Part shown: in pieces, positions 1 to 11,900 of the stretch
How the letters are laid out: each line of letters opens with the position of its first letter
Position numbering within the stretch: the first letter of the stretch is position 1
Assembly (NCBI GenBank): GCA_024336345.1
Contig: JANFOG010000003.1
Location: forward strand, 3,664,501 to 3,728,500
Length of the DNA: 64,000 nt
DNA from: Mariannaea sp. PMI_226
Lineage: Eukaryota; Ascomycota; Sordariomycetes; Hypocreales; Nectriaceae
Direction: 5' to 3'
The notes under the pieces: generated by a model
Database searches by the model: none
What the model was told of the DNA's origin: nothing
Seen by the model: only the letters and a program-made list of their open reading frames with translations
Translations under genes and position numbers: made by a program

Positions 1-920
1 TTCGTTTTCATCCAACCCAATCCAAGAGGGGAGGGGGGGTTACATGTTATGCATTGCTATATAAGATGTCATCCGGATCCGGGTGCTTCCTTCATCTCAG
101 ACCCGGGGCGGTGCAGAAAGATTATCAATAACATGGCGCACGAATCTTTTTTAACTCCATCGAAAACTCTTACTATCCAATAAAATAATGGCCGACATTT
201 CGCAAGGACCACCGTTTACTCAAATCTACGTTCTCTTGTGAGGAGGCTGATCTACTGATTCCATCTCTCCACCTCCACCTGACTACGCGTCGCTGTGGCT
301 GTGAATGAGAGAGAACATTGTCAGCGTAGGGAAAATGACGACGCCACGGCCGTTTTTCACTGGATCAACGGATCTGATCATTTCCAAAGGCCAATTATAC
401 CGTGCTTACAAGGACCAGTGTCCGCGTACTGACTGCACAGGTTGATTCTGGTGGTTACTAAAATTGGCTGCATGACGCAAGTATTTTTGATCGACTCACC
501 CGCTCCGTTTTTGACATGTTGACTAACTCTCATAATACCATTCGGGCCTCTCGGATAAAACGCAGTGCAATGAAATCAAAAAGATAGTCTACATTATATT
601 ATATTAATAGTCACAGTAGGTCAGTAATCGCTGAGCAGCTAAGTCCATGATGCGACCCTGTCGCCTCTCATCCCGCTTTCTATCCACAACTCCATGGGTG
701 AAGGGTCTCGCTCGATTTTGCGAGCCGTCCCAGCCCAAAAAGACGTTGCTGATTTATTATATCTCATCCGTGTAAAGTTACCTTAGAAAACCCCTAGTCC
801 ATACCGAGGGCTCGGAAGCAGCACTTCTGCCCCGGCTTTCGCGTACCCAAGCGAACCAACTCTCGTCGCAAAACATTACATTCCAACCATTGCTCAGCTT
901 ATCTTTCATCACCCATTAAA
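1..920. other. Non-coding flank downstream of the first kinase
   Basis: No open frame with recognisable protein similarity on either strand. This is the 3' side of the minus-strand kinase at 921-2411. I looked here on the minus strand for a continuation into a HET domain like that of the neighbouring kinase and saw neither a splice ladder nor a HET motif. Confidence 0.6.
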
Positions 921-2411
921 CTAAATCTGTAAGTAATTTGGATTCTTTTCGGCCTTGGATATTATCATTTCCAACCTGCCCACCAATTCGGTGGCTTCTA
1001 CACGCCGGCTTACGTGGACTATGAGGTTCTGGGAAACAAGGTCGACAAGATCACCGAATGCTGTCCCAGGTCGACACCTTGGGTCTTCTCGGAGCGTATT
1101 GAACGCCCTTATAACCTCCAAGTGTAGGAGGTCGTCGCCGTCTTGATCCGGCGCTTGAGTTCGTTTGTAGAAGCTGCCATCTTTGATTTCTGGGTCAACA
1201 GATTTCCGTGATGAACGAAACTCCAGCATGGTGCCGTAGCCATATAGGATCCAGAATGTAAACTCGAGAAACATGCAACCCATTGACCACATGTCATATC
1301 TCCGCGACCGCGGCCCTTCCACATCGGGTTGCGCTTCTGGCGCTTCGTATGCTGGCGTCGTAGCTCTCGTATCGGTTGGGTCATGTCTCAGACCTGTGGC
1401 TTTGTTGTGGAATTTCGAGACACCAACATCCGCGATAACAAGCAATCCGAGGTCATTATCGTTGTCTTTGAAGTGTAGAATATTCTCCGGTTTGAGGTCC
1501 CCGTGGCGACAGTTCTCCTTGTGCAATGCTTGAAGGGCTTCACACAGTCCAAGCATCTGGCTCAGGGCCCATAGAGTTAGACGTCGACCTCGTTTTGCGT
1601 CCTCTCTCTTCCAAAAGTCTCCTAGGTTGCCGCCTTGAGCCCAGGGAAATATAACATAATAGAAACGATCTCTTCTACAGGTGGCAATAATGGTTACAAG
1701 ATGCTTGTGTTTGAGAGACTGAATTCGTTGCAAGTTTTTTCTCTCCTTCTCGAATGACTCCTCAGTTCTGAACTCCTTGAGAGCAACTTCAAGATGTGAA
1801 CCATTGGTCTGGGCGTAGTTAGCCTCAGTTGACACTGAATCGCAAAAGAGAGGGGATTGGGGGCTCACATTGAAGCCCATGTGATGGGCTGGATGGATTG
1901 ATGCCCTGTAAACGAAAGCATGGTGACCTTTGGCTATTTCTTTGCATTCAACAAGTGACAAAGCGCAACTTGTATCCACTTCGACATGTTGACTGGATTT
2001 GCTGAAGACCGGAGCGAGAACCATCCACTGCTTGGCTAGGAAGTCTGTGACCCGTACTTCGTCCCAAGAACCAAAGGATTTAAATTCTTTTTTACCATCC
2101 CTAGACATCAATCTATCGTATGAATTATCGCTGCGAAGTGAGAGTGGAAGGTGTTCATCTGTAAGCCCTTCTTGCATCAAGGCACATATGGCGTCCGTTT
2201 CGCTTATAAGTACGAGGATTGTAAACAGCCTCTGTGCACGTTGCATAACCTTGGCCGGCAGATTCTGACGAAATAGCAATTTCGGAAACGGGATCAGGGT
2301 CTTAATATTCTTTTTGTTGATTAATTCGTCCAAGGCACTCAATGGCACAAAGTATTGCCGTCCAAGAGGGCACTGGACCTTGCGGTCCATGAGTTTCTTG
2401 TAGATGGACAT
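921..2411 (-). CDS. Protein kinase with a long N-terminal domain, single exon
   Basis: A 496-residue serine/threonine-kinase-like protein. Residues 1 to about 150 form an N-terminal region that resembles, in length and layout, the start of the kinase-HET protein encoded divergently at 3562. The kinase domain runs from about 155 to 470. It has a degenerate Gly-rich loop (KGHHAFVY near 161), the ATP-binding Lys in VALKEF (K212), a catalytic loop HGDLKPEN (D305, with HGD instead of HRD), IADVG in place of DFG (Asp kept, Phe replaced by Val, 328-330) and YEAPEA (355-360). These core residues suggest it can bind ATP. The HGD loop means it is unlikely to be controlled by activation-loop phosphorylation in the usual way. 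It ends just after the kinase domain and has no HET domain. Kinases of this type next to HET and NLR genes are plausible self/non-self signalling proteins; that role is inferred from context. Confidence 0.85.
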   Translation of the reverse strand: MSIYKKLMDRKVQCPLGRQYFVPLSALDELINKKNIKTLIPFPKLLFRQNLPAKVMQRAQRLFTILVLISETDAICALMQEGLTDEHLPLSLRSDNSYDRLMSRDGKKEFKSFGSWDEVRVTDFLAKQWMVLAPVFSKSSQHVEVDTSCALSLVECKEIAKGHHAFVYRASIHPAHHMGFNVSPQSPLFCDSVSTEANYAQTNGSHLEVALKEFRTEESFEKERKNLQRIQSLKHKHLVTIIATCRRDRFYYVIFPWAQGGNLGDFWKREDAKRGRRLTLWALSQMLGLCEALQALHKENCRHGDLKPENILHFKDNDNDLGLLVIADVGVSKFHNKATGLRHDPTDTRATTPAYEAPEAQPDVEGPRSRRYDMWSMGCMFLEFTFWILYGYGTMLEFRSSRKSVDPEIKDGSFYKRTQAPDQDGDDLLHLEVIRAFNTLREDPRCRPGTAFGDLVDLVSQNLIVHVSRRVEATELVGRLEMIISKAEKNPNYLQI

Positions 2412-3561
2412 GACGCCGTCGTGACTAGTGGCACTGCCAGATCACAAAGCGTGCATTAAGACTTGTGGAGGAAGCAAGAGCAAAAAAGGCCCGTGAAATA
2501 CGTCGCTGTTCCATGCTTGAGTAACACCTGTGTATTCCCAGAATTGCGCGACTTTTTGTGCATGGGGCGCGGCCTTGCGCTCTCATTATGCGGCTCTCGG
2601 ATGAGATGGGATGGGCTGGGATGGGATGGATGGCCTCTCTGTCCATTTCCAAACCTGAACGACGCTGGAAACTTGCTGCAACCACTTGACACTGATGCAA
2701 GACTTTATTGGGTCGTCTTACCACCTTACAGGGCGCGGAGCTATAGCGTAGCTGATGGATCCTTGCCCGATACTTTGCCTTGAACTGCGCGAGAACGGCC
2801 CCCTGGTTCGAGGCGAAGAGAGCGAATGGCCTCATCGCCAATAGAACCTGCATGGTTCCCACACAGCTTTGCAACTTGGTCAAGTATTGAGCATCCATTG
2901 CATAAAGGCGCAGCCTGAATCCATCAGTTGGTGTACACACCATATGTCCATATGACACCAGCTCGCATCGGCGACAAAGTACCCCGCTCGGGGGACTGGG
3001 AGTCGGGCTGCGTGCGGCTTTGGCTCTCCAGGCTCCAATGCCCAATCACTTGACGGAGCCTCGTTTTCTTCATCTGGTGTAGCCTCGGTTGCCTTCTCAG
3101 CTGCTGCCTGAGTGCCTGGGGCAGAATACATGCTTGGTTCTCACTTATCACACACCGTTATGGGTTTTATCTCACCACCTCTGCCCGGGTGGGAGGCACA
3201 TACTATAGCGCCTCGTCTGCACCATTCAGCGCCAGCATAGGTGCATGAGATATGTAGTCAACACCAATCAAGAAGGCAGACACATATCTAGCTGAGCCAT
3301 AATGACGCTCTTCAATCAACGAATGTGCGAACCACCATCCCACCCGAGCCCAGGGTCGCCTTCAACATTGTTGGTGGCTTGCTGCAAGCTGACAAGCTGC
3401 CGGGGCATCCCGTAGTGTGTTTGAAAAGCAAAGCAGTTCCTTGTTCCTCGGATCTTGTGACTTGTCTCTATCATGAACTTATTCATCTACTAAATGAGTT
3501 ATCTGAACTCATCTGAACTTGTTAACTAGTTGTCACTCAACCTACCTTTGTTCCCATATCT
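2412..3561. promoter_or_regulatory. Divergent intergenic region between the two kinases
   Basis: About 1.15 kb separates the two divergently transcribed kinase starts, so both promoters should lie here. Open frames exist (for example 2425-3045 minus) but their translations have no recognisable domain, and I treat them as chance. Confidence 0.45.
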
Positions 3562-6500
3562 ATGCTGAATGCCCTCAAGAAACTCGTGTGCTTTCGAAGA
3601 ATGGCCAACAACCGCAGATCAAGGCCTGCAGCCTCGCCGGACAAAATATTCCGTGCAGAAATTAACAAATCATTGGTAGAGAGCCGTTTTGAGAATCCCC
3701 GGAAGTTCCTGCCAGAGGACGCAATCCGCCAGTTGACGACTGAGAAAAAAATCCAACCATTGTTACCCAACGCATCCCAGGAACTGATTCACTTTATTCG
3801 AAAAAAGGCGAAGCGGGTCTTCTTGACTGCTGCATTTGATCATCCCGCGGATGTTAACTTGAATGAGTTTGCAGAGCTCCTACAACGTTTCAACTTCACT
3901 GATAGCAACCTACCAATTGATGACATATCATATAATGGGAGTTGCGAGTGGTTCGAGGAGCGTGGTAGGGATTGCTGTGAACACGACCCCGAATTGGAGG
4001 TCTTCCATGACTGGGAAGAAAGCTCTGTGACGCGCTTCTTCGAGAATCAGTTCCAATTCAACTCGCCAGTTTTCAAAAAGACAGGTTCTGCGGAACAGAT
4101 CTCCGAAAACTCTATCATGCCCTTTACTTGGGTGAGCCCGATAACAAAGGATGGCCACTTTAGCTCGGTTCGAGAAGCCAAGCTTCGAACAGACCACCAG
4201 GACCATACAAAGGTAAGAGGATAGAACGAAACGTGTAGAAGCCATCTCCCGAATGTTTGTTTCTTACAAGCCAAAGTGCGATAACAAAATTATCCCCGTT
4301 GCCATCAAACAGCTCAAGTGTCTGGAGGGGCTGGATCTCAAGGCCGCCTTTGAACTCGAAGCAAAGGCTCTAAACAACATTGGTAGCCTACATCACCGAC
4401 ACATAATTAGTCCCATTTCAGCCTTCCAGCGGGGTGATAACTATTATATTCTCTTAGAATTTGCTGATGGCGGCACCCTGCGAGAGAAATGGAGAAAGGA
4501 TGGAGATATTTACAAGAGCCTTAGCAGAGAGCATGTCAAATGCTTCATCAGGCAGATGCTTGGCTTGGTTCAAGCTATAAACCACTTGCACAAGCCAGCG
4601 TCTCGGAAAGGGACGGAACTACAGTCCGAGTCACGAGAAACCAGCGAGCAACCCAATACCACCGGCATCTCCTTCACTATTACGCAGCCCGATGATCTTG
4701 ATGCGCTGATTACGCCTGAAGGAGACAGCCTGGCAAGCCATTGGCGCCATGGTGATTTAAAACCCGATAATATTCTTGTCTTCGAAGACACCACCTGGCT
4801 GGGGACATTGAAGATTGCAGATCTGGGGTTGGCAAAGCAACATGAGAATGCTACATCTGATAGGAACGCTCCTACCAACACAACACACTCCACGCTGCAC
4901 TACGAGGCTCCTGAGGTGATTACCAGGCCTAAGCAACCAAGATCACGACGCTATGATATCTGGTCGATGGGCTGCATCATCTTTGAGTCTCTGATCTGGC
5001 TTTTATATGGCCATGATCGACTCAGCACGTTCCTGAACAAACCCAAAGCCAACAAATCTATTGAAACCGTCTACTTCACTGTCGCTGACAGAATCGATGG
5101 GAAATGGGCCAAGATCAGTTCGCTTGTTAACAACCTTATCGATGAGATGATCACCAAGGACCCGGAATGCAAGCCTAAAGCAACTGCAATCGGAGATCTT
5201 CTCAGCTTGGTCCGAGACAGGCTATTGGTCATTGCCCTGCCAGGTTCGCCCATTGAGCCTGGGTTGCAGCTTCGTGCCGACGCTAGCGAAGTGGAAAGGG
5301 AGATACGTCGAATTTGGACCAAGGCGCAACGTAAGGACGGGTACTTGTTTACTGGCATGAGTCGAGATGATGCCGCAATACCAGAAACTCTCGAGATCTC
5401 GAAGAATCAACCAACAAAGAGACGAGACTCTGGAATTGCATTGAGGAGCCACGAATCCCAAGATAACGTAAGTGAGACCCACAGTATTCTAGATCTTTTG
5501 ACAGTGCTGACGAGTACATGTTCATTATAGGATGTGTGTTAGCTCTTAATCAATCCATAAGGTGCCTCTTAAAAGAGTGATAACTGACTACTGATTGGGG
5601 AGCTGCAGACAGTAAGTGGCAATGCATCCCCCGGACGGCGGAGAGAATCTAATACCGATCACAGTATGTAAGTTGATATAGGGGTGAAGGTGATGCTGCT
5701 ATGTATGGGAAATAGCTAAAAGACATGTCTTGTAATATTCAAGAATGTAAGTAATGCCTATAAGCCAAACGGGGACGTATGTTTACTGACGTCGTGACAT
5801 AGCACGTAAGCAGTACTTTTCAATGCTGAAGGAGCTCTGGACTACAGCTGACTCGGGGACGATGCTTTCTTGATATTAGGTGGTAGGTCTCGCAGAGTTC
5901 GATTATTTGTGAGACTTGAATATGTTGTAACTAATAATAATCCCTTTTCTGAATAGCCGGCAAGTATTTATTTCACTCCATTATTCAATGCTAGTGAGCT
6001 GAGTGTCCCTAGTTTAGTGATGACTGGGAGTTTCTAAACGACAATACCTTTGCCTTGCAATTATATCGCACCAACTGCCTCGACCAATTATCCCGAAAGC
6101 AAAAGAATATATCGACCAAATGCCTTCGATGCCGGAACTTAGACTTTTGGATACCGAATTTCTCTGTCAGATACACTGTTGCGGAACTAAAGATGAGCTC
6201 GATGACATGTGAATTTTGCCATCTTTTACTTACTACCTGTATTACCGAGCCAGACCAGCAAACGAATTCTTCCACTGGCGACCAGGAAGAAGTCAATTTC
6301 TACCGAATTGGATCGCATATTATGATAAACAATAGGGCCACACCCGGTTTGTCGATTTGTACAACCAGAGGTATGTGTCACCAAACAAAGAAAAATGCAT
6401 AACATTTGATTGCAATGTAGACTGATGGTTGTTTTTTTTAGTTGATGAAATTGCAAATGACAGTCTCCTTTCTGAAATTCAGCTTGGTTTTCCGTTACTT

Positions 6501-8087
6501 CCCGAGATCAAGAGTCCAGAATACTACAATGTTCTGCGCCAATGGCTACAAGACTGCGACACCCACCCTGGATGCCGACTGGATAACATAATGACTGAAT
6601 CTCGGACAGTTCCCACGAGGCTGATCGATGTAGAGACAACAAATTCGGCAAAAGTGTATCTCACAGAAACAAAACGTTGGGAGGAGAGTCAGAAAAGTGA
6701 TCTAAGATATATTGCACTTTCTCACCCATGGGGCAACCCACAGCACCACCGTCATTTCTCTACTACCAGAAAGAATATTACCCATCGCTTAGGGGATGGC
6801 ATTCTGTTTGACGATCTTCCAGATACGTTTAAAGATGCGGTCGCGGTTACAAGACAGCTTGGGGTGCGATATCTCTGGATCGATTCACTCTGTATCATTC
6901 AGGGGGACGATGGAGACTTCAAGTATGAAGCCGAGTTTATGGAATCCGTCTTCAGCTTTGCATACTGCGTGATTGCAGCAAGCCGAGCTACGGGGACTTC
7001 AGACGGCTTTCTCAAGCAACGGCCAGACCGGAAGTTTGTTCAGTTTCCGATGCCATCGGGTGGTGGCGGTGACTTATATTTCTGCGAAGCTATCGATGAT
7101 TTTCAAGGTGACGTGATAGATGGAGCATTGAACAAACGAGGATGGGTTTTGCAGGAGAGGGCACTCGCTCGACGAACGATTTATTTTACTGATAAGCAGA
7201 CTTACTGGGAGTGCGGCGACGGCATCCGCTGCGAAACGCTCACCAAAATGCAAAAGTAAGTCCTTGAAACTTCATTATGCAGCTCCCATGTCTCCATATG
7301 CTCCGCTCCATACTACGAACTCATTGCAAGCTGACGCGGAGATAGCAACAAGGCCGCGTTTCTCGGTGACCCAGCCTTCCCCAAAGTGGCGATTAAGTCG
7401 AGCAAAGGCGGCCGAATCCGTCTTTACGAATCGCTCTACCGACAGTACTCTAGTCTCGAATTCACAAAGGCCTCTGACAGGCCAATAGCCATTGCCGGCT
7501 TGGAGCAGAGGCTCATTCGCGCCTTCGGTGAGCACGGCGGATTCGGTATCTTCGACCGTTATTTTGGTAGGAGCCTCCTATGGCACAGAGATGGCGATGC
7601 TCCCATGAAGGCTATAGAGTTTGCAACGCAGCAGTATCGTGTGCCGACATGGTCTTGGATGGCTTACCAAGGCAGGATCACGTTCATGGACGTGAAGTTT
7701 GACACCGTGCAATGGGAAGAGACCCAGATTCGCTCGCCGTGGATCAACCATGACTCATCAAGCTCACGTTGGCACACAGGATACACAGACTCGAACACTT
7801 ACCTGAGAGGCAGAGCCAGAGGACTAAACTTGGCCCTGGCGTCTAAGCATATAATATGCGATAAGGGTAACCCGCCGCCCCAAGGACGAGAAATCAAGTG
7901 CATCATCGTTGGGAAACAGAGGGCAGAGGTTGAGCAGAATGTCGAGGTCCAGGTGCACTATGTTCTGGTCGTGGCAAAATCACTAGATAGCAAGCATGAC
8001 GTGACTTATGAGAGAGTCGGGATTGGGGCTTTGCTGGGTAGCTGGATTGACCTGGACGGGAACGGATTGGCAGTGCGGATTCGCTGA
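3562..8087 (+). CDS. Protein kinase - HET domain fusion protein joined by tandem 3-nt microexons
   Basis: My model has 12 exons: 3562-4212, 4271-5467, seven 3-nt exons (5531-5533, 5609-5611, 5665-5667, 5744-5746, 5803-5805, 5880-5882, 5957-5959), 6013-6370, 6442-7255 and 7346-8087. It encodes about 1,260 aa. Residues 1-200 match the layout of the N-terminus of the kinase at 921-2411. The kinase core has VAIK (K230), HGDLKPDN (D379), IADLG (D401) and YEAPEV. Ladder residues 617-623 follow. Then comes a Cys-rich segment (CLRCRNLDF, CEFCHLL) typical of the start of HET proteins, and the HET domain from about 832 (YIALSHPWG, WIDSLCIIQ, GWVLQER). The last exon continues the usual HET C-terminal region (DRPIAIAGLEQRL). 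HET-domain proteins trigger growth arrest or cell death in fungal incompatibility. Fusion to a kinase suggests phosphorylation-linked control of that output, which is inference. Less likely alternatives are two genes, with the kinase ending at 5540-5542 after one intron, or a single long intron 5468-6012 that skips the ladder. No start codon in the HET frame lies upstream of its Cys-rich region, which argues against two genes. Confidence 0.72.
5468..6012 (+). other. Microexon ladder: eight introns separated by seven 3-nt exons
   Basis: Introns by position and length: 5468-5530 (63), 5534-5608 (75), 5612-5664 (53), 5668-5743 (76), 5747-5802 (56), 5806-5879 (74), 5883-5956 (74) and 5960-6012 (53). 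Donors in order are GTAAGT, GTGTGT, GTAAGT, GTAAGT, GTAAGT, GTAAGC, GTAGGT and GCAAGT. All acceptors are AG. CTGAC, CTAAT or CTAAA-like branch sites are visible in most. Each exon is one complete codon in phase 0: GAT, ACA, TAT, AAT, CAC, GTG, CCG. The kinase exon ends in phase 0, and the frame is open again from 6013 into the HET exon. Retaining the introns soon gives stops or a frameshift. The introns do not look alike by eye, so this is not an obvious recent tandem duplication. Confidence 0.65.
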
Positions 8088-8961
8088 GTTGAGGGGGTTT
8101 GAACTAGGACTGATGAGTGAATTTCCTTCTGTCATGGGCGTTTTCCAGTTTCAATTTCTGAATCACGAGTCCCGGAAGAGTTGCAGACAGTATAGGACAG
8201 CATAGGACAGAAATGGGTACTGCGTAGTTGGCTAGATCGCGAGTTCAAGCAGACGGGGGATCTGTTTCTTGATATTTACATCATTACATCCTTTACAGCT
8301 CTTAATCTATCCCCTACGTACAGTACTAGGTGAGATGCCCAAATCTTGTAGTCAAAGACTAACCCGGAGTGCCTTGACCACTTGCAGCACTGATTTGCCC
8401 TAGACCGATAAGCGAGGTACTAGGCTCGGACCGCTTCATCGACGATTCTAAACTAGCCCGGGAGCCTTTTTAATAGGCTACATATAGGATACGACAAAGA
8501 TCAGATTTGCAAACCATTCCGCAATATCAGCACCTTCGAACGCTCTGGAAATCCAAAAGCGGATAGATCTTTAGACTGATGGGTGATGTTTTCACCAATG
8601 CCGGGCCAAGGGTTCGGCATCTCGTTCAATCAACATCTCTCGATGTCCTGGACTCTTCATTTTCCGGCCAGGACGGAACTCCCATTGGCTATTGAAGTAA
8701 ATGGCTGAAGTGTGCCTCGGCTGGGAGTTAACCAAGTCGGGCATCATTGCATCCAGATGCCCCTGTAAAGCTGAGGTCAGTGTCGCAGCTGACCGAGAAG
8801 AATGCCTCCCGGGGCTGACACTTCACCGCCCTTCCCATCTTCTATTCCTACCAGAACCAACAAGGCTTCAGAACACTCTCAGAGATATTCAAAGACATAC
8901 AATATCGGGAACTGCCATGCGTGCTCGTCTTTTTGAGTTTTTCAGTTACGAGGATTAAGCC
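8088..8961. other. Intergenic region between the kinase-HET gene and the NLR gene
   Basis: No convincing gene. It should hold the kinase-HET terminator and the NLR promoter. The motif ACAGTATAGGACAG lies at 8187-8200 and recurs in part near 21.6 kb and 29.6 kb. An open frame at 8701-8958 ends just before the NLR start but has no recognisable domain. Confidence 0.5.
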
Positions 8962-11900
8962 ATGGTAACCTTCCGCGATCTTGTATCACGAAAACGATCG
9001 CCCGCTCCTGTTAGCGAGCGGGAACCGGATTGCGAACCTGCACTCCTCGACTCTTCACAATCCATCTTAGACCCACCCGAACTATCTTCAACACCCAGTT
9101 TTCCAGATGGCATTGAGGTCTTGCACGACTGCTCCGATGCTATTGTCGATATCTGCTTTGTCCATGGACTGTCAGGGAATCGCGTCGGCACTTGGACCGC
9201 GCGGGGACAGACGGCGCCGTGGCCGCAGACCCTTCTGCCCGACAAAATCAAGGGAGCCCGCATCCTTACGTATGGCTACAACGCGTACGTAGTATCGAAA
9301 TCCGGAGTGAATCGATTGATGGACCACGCCACGAACCTCATCACAGATTTGACATTTGACAGGGCAAGTTGCAATGCGTCATCTCGCCCTCTCATCTTTG
9401 TCGCCCACAGTCTAGGTGGGCTCGTCTGCAAGGCTGCCATTCTACGCTCGCGAAACAACCCAGAGCGTCCTCGTCAGGATATTTTTACAAGCCTCAAAGG
9501 CGTCATATTCATGGGTACTCCTCATGGGGGCTCGTGGATCGCTGACTGGGCCAAGATGCCCGCCCATGTTCTCGGGTTGTTCAGGTCAATCAACAAAACG
9601 CTTTTGCAAATTTTGGAAACTGATAATCAGTTTCTTGAGTCTATTCAGGCTGAATTCTTAGCATTAGTACGAGGACAACGTGAGGCGGGTAGGCAACTCG
9701 AAATCCGATGCTTCTATGAGGAACTGCCTCTGCCCAAAATTGATCGAGTTGTCGTGTCTAAGAAATCGGCTACATTCGATGGTTACGACCCAATCTCCAT
9801 CCATGCAAACCACAAGGATATGGTCAAATTCTATTCTGCCGGAGAGAATGGGTTTAAGAGGCTTGTCGGAGTGCTACTACCCATGGAGTTAGAAATTAGG
9901 GAGATGCGCAAGTCGCTTTCAGAGCGAAACGAACCCGCTACAGAAGTCACAGAGGATGAGATATCAACTACCAGTTAGTCCAATCAATGTGCTGAAATTT
10001 TTGCTGAATCATGGCTAATAATGTGCCAGACCGTAATACACACTATCTTCCATTTCCAAGGAATAAAAATTTTGTTGGACGTGAGGACATCATCAACCAC
10101 CTTCAGCAGCTTCTCTTCGCCAATGAGGATCACCAACGGGTCGCCCTTGTCGGATTGGGCGGGATGGGTAAAACCCAAGTCGCTCTGCGAATATCACACC
10201 TAATCAAGAGCAATGCTCTCGAACAGAAAAATTATTCAGTCCTCTGGATTCCTGCACTGAGTATGGCGAGTTTTGAGCAAGGCTGCATTGACATTCTACA
10301 CGAATTCGGTATTAAATGTACTGGTGATCAAGGTTCCCAAAAAGTCCATGATAGATATCAAAATCCTAAGAAAAAGCTTCGAGAACTTCTCAGCTCGGAT
10401 ATGGCCGGGAAATGGTTTCTCATTGTCGATAACGCTGACGATATGAATGTTCTGTATGGAACACAGCAACAATCGGGTGGGATTGCCAATTTCTTCCCAG
10501 ATAGTGACAATGGGAGGATTTTATTCACAACAAGATCTCAGGAAGTAGCCGTCAGTGTTGCACAAGATAACGTCATTGAACTGCCTGAGATGGCTTTAAA
10601 AGAGGCAAAGGGCTTCTTACAAAAGTCTTTGATCAAAAAGGATCAAGTTCAAGAAGATGATCTTGTCGATGAACTCTTGCAGAAGCTCACTTGTCTACCC
10701 CTAGCTATTGCCCAGGCATCAGCATATATCAACAAGAATAAGACATCTATCAGGGAATATCTTCGAATTTTTCAGAATACAAACCAGGATATGGTGGAAT
10801 TATTAAGCTGCGGCTTTCACGACGGAAGCTATTACCAAAGAACCCAAGGTGCAGTCGCTACTACATGGGTTGTGTCTTTCAACCAGATTTGTGATATAGA
10901 TCAGGACGCCGCAAAACTGCTGTATTTTATAGCTTTCATTGAACCAAAAGCTATACCTCGGACACTGTTACCTGGATTGGGGTCCGAACAAAGAATGACA
11001 AGTGCCATTGGCACACTCTGTGGGTATAGTTTCCTAAGCCGACGAGAAGACAGCGAGACATACGATATGCATAGTCTGGTGCATTTGGGTACACTGCTAT
11101 GGATCACAAGTCAAGGTCTTGGGCGACGAGAGAGACAGGCAGCTGTCACATGTCTCTTAAACGCGTTTCCGATTGTCAAATGGGAGCACCGTCATATTTG
11201 GCGAGAATATCTCCCACATGCCCTGAAACTCCTTCGAGAAGATGTTGATGATACTGAAATGACTTGCCAACTGGAACACATGGTTGGGCAGTGTTTACTT
11301 TTCGATGGTCGGGGGAAAGAGGCCATCAAACTCCTTGAGCATGCGGTTGCAATAAGAGAGAAGACATTAGGCGAAGGGGACCCAAAACGACTGGAACTAC
11401 AAAATGAACTTGGATTCGCATATTTGTTCAACGAGCAAGTGGAGGAGGCAATTGAGCTGCTAAAACATGTGGTTGTTATACATAAGAAAATATTGCCCGA
11501 GGACGATCCTTCTCGACTGCCAGCACTACACGGACTTGCTGACGCATACCTAGCCAAGGGAAACAACAAGGAGGCCGTGGAGTTGCTGGATTTTATGGTG
11601 AACTCCTTCACGAACTTTTTCAAGCACAACCAAGATAAGCTAATAGCACTAATATCTACTTTTGCAACTTTTTCTCAAAGGACTGGACAAGTGAAGGAGG
11701 TACTTGAGCTGATGGAACATGCAGATGCAAGTATTCTGAAAGAAGTGGGTGAGGACCATCCGAATCGACTTAATTTTCGGCAGCAGCTCGCTCAGCTGTA
11801 TCTAGTTGATGGGCAAGTTGAGAAGGCAATCAAATTGCTACAAAATCTGGTTACAATACAGAAAGCAGCATATGGGGAAAATCACCCTTTTCTGCTGATA

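Noticed and set aside
2425..3151. Minus-strand frames of up to 206 codons between the kinases
   Set aside because: No domain, odd composition, and they lie in the region that should be promoter.
5531..5542. Kinase gene ending at a stop right after intron 5468-5530
   Set aside because: Possible, but the stop lies inside what reads as the next intron (GTGTGT donor), and the HET frame downstream lacks its own start. Kept as the main alternative.
8701..8958. 85-codon frame just before the NLR gene
   Set aside because: No similarity to an NLR N-terminus; the NLR start at 8962 is sufficient.
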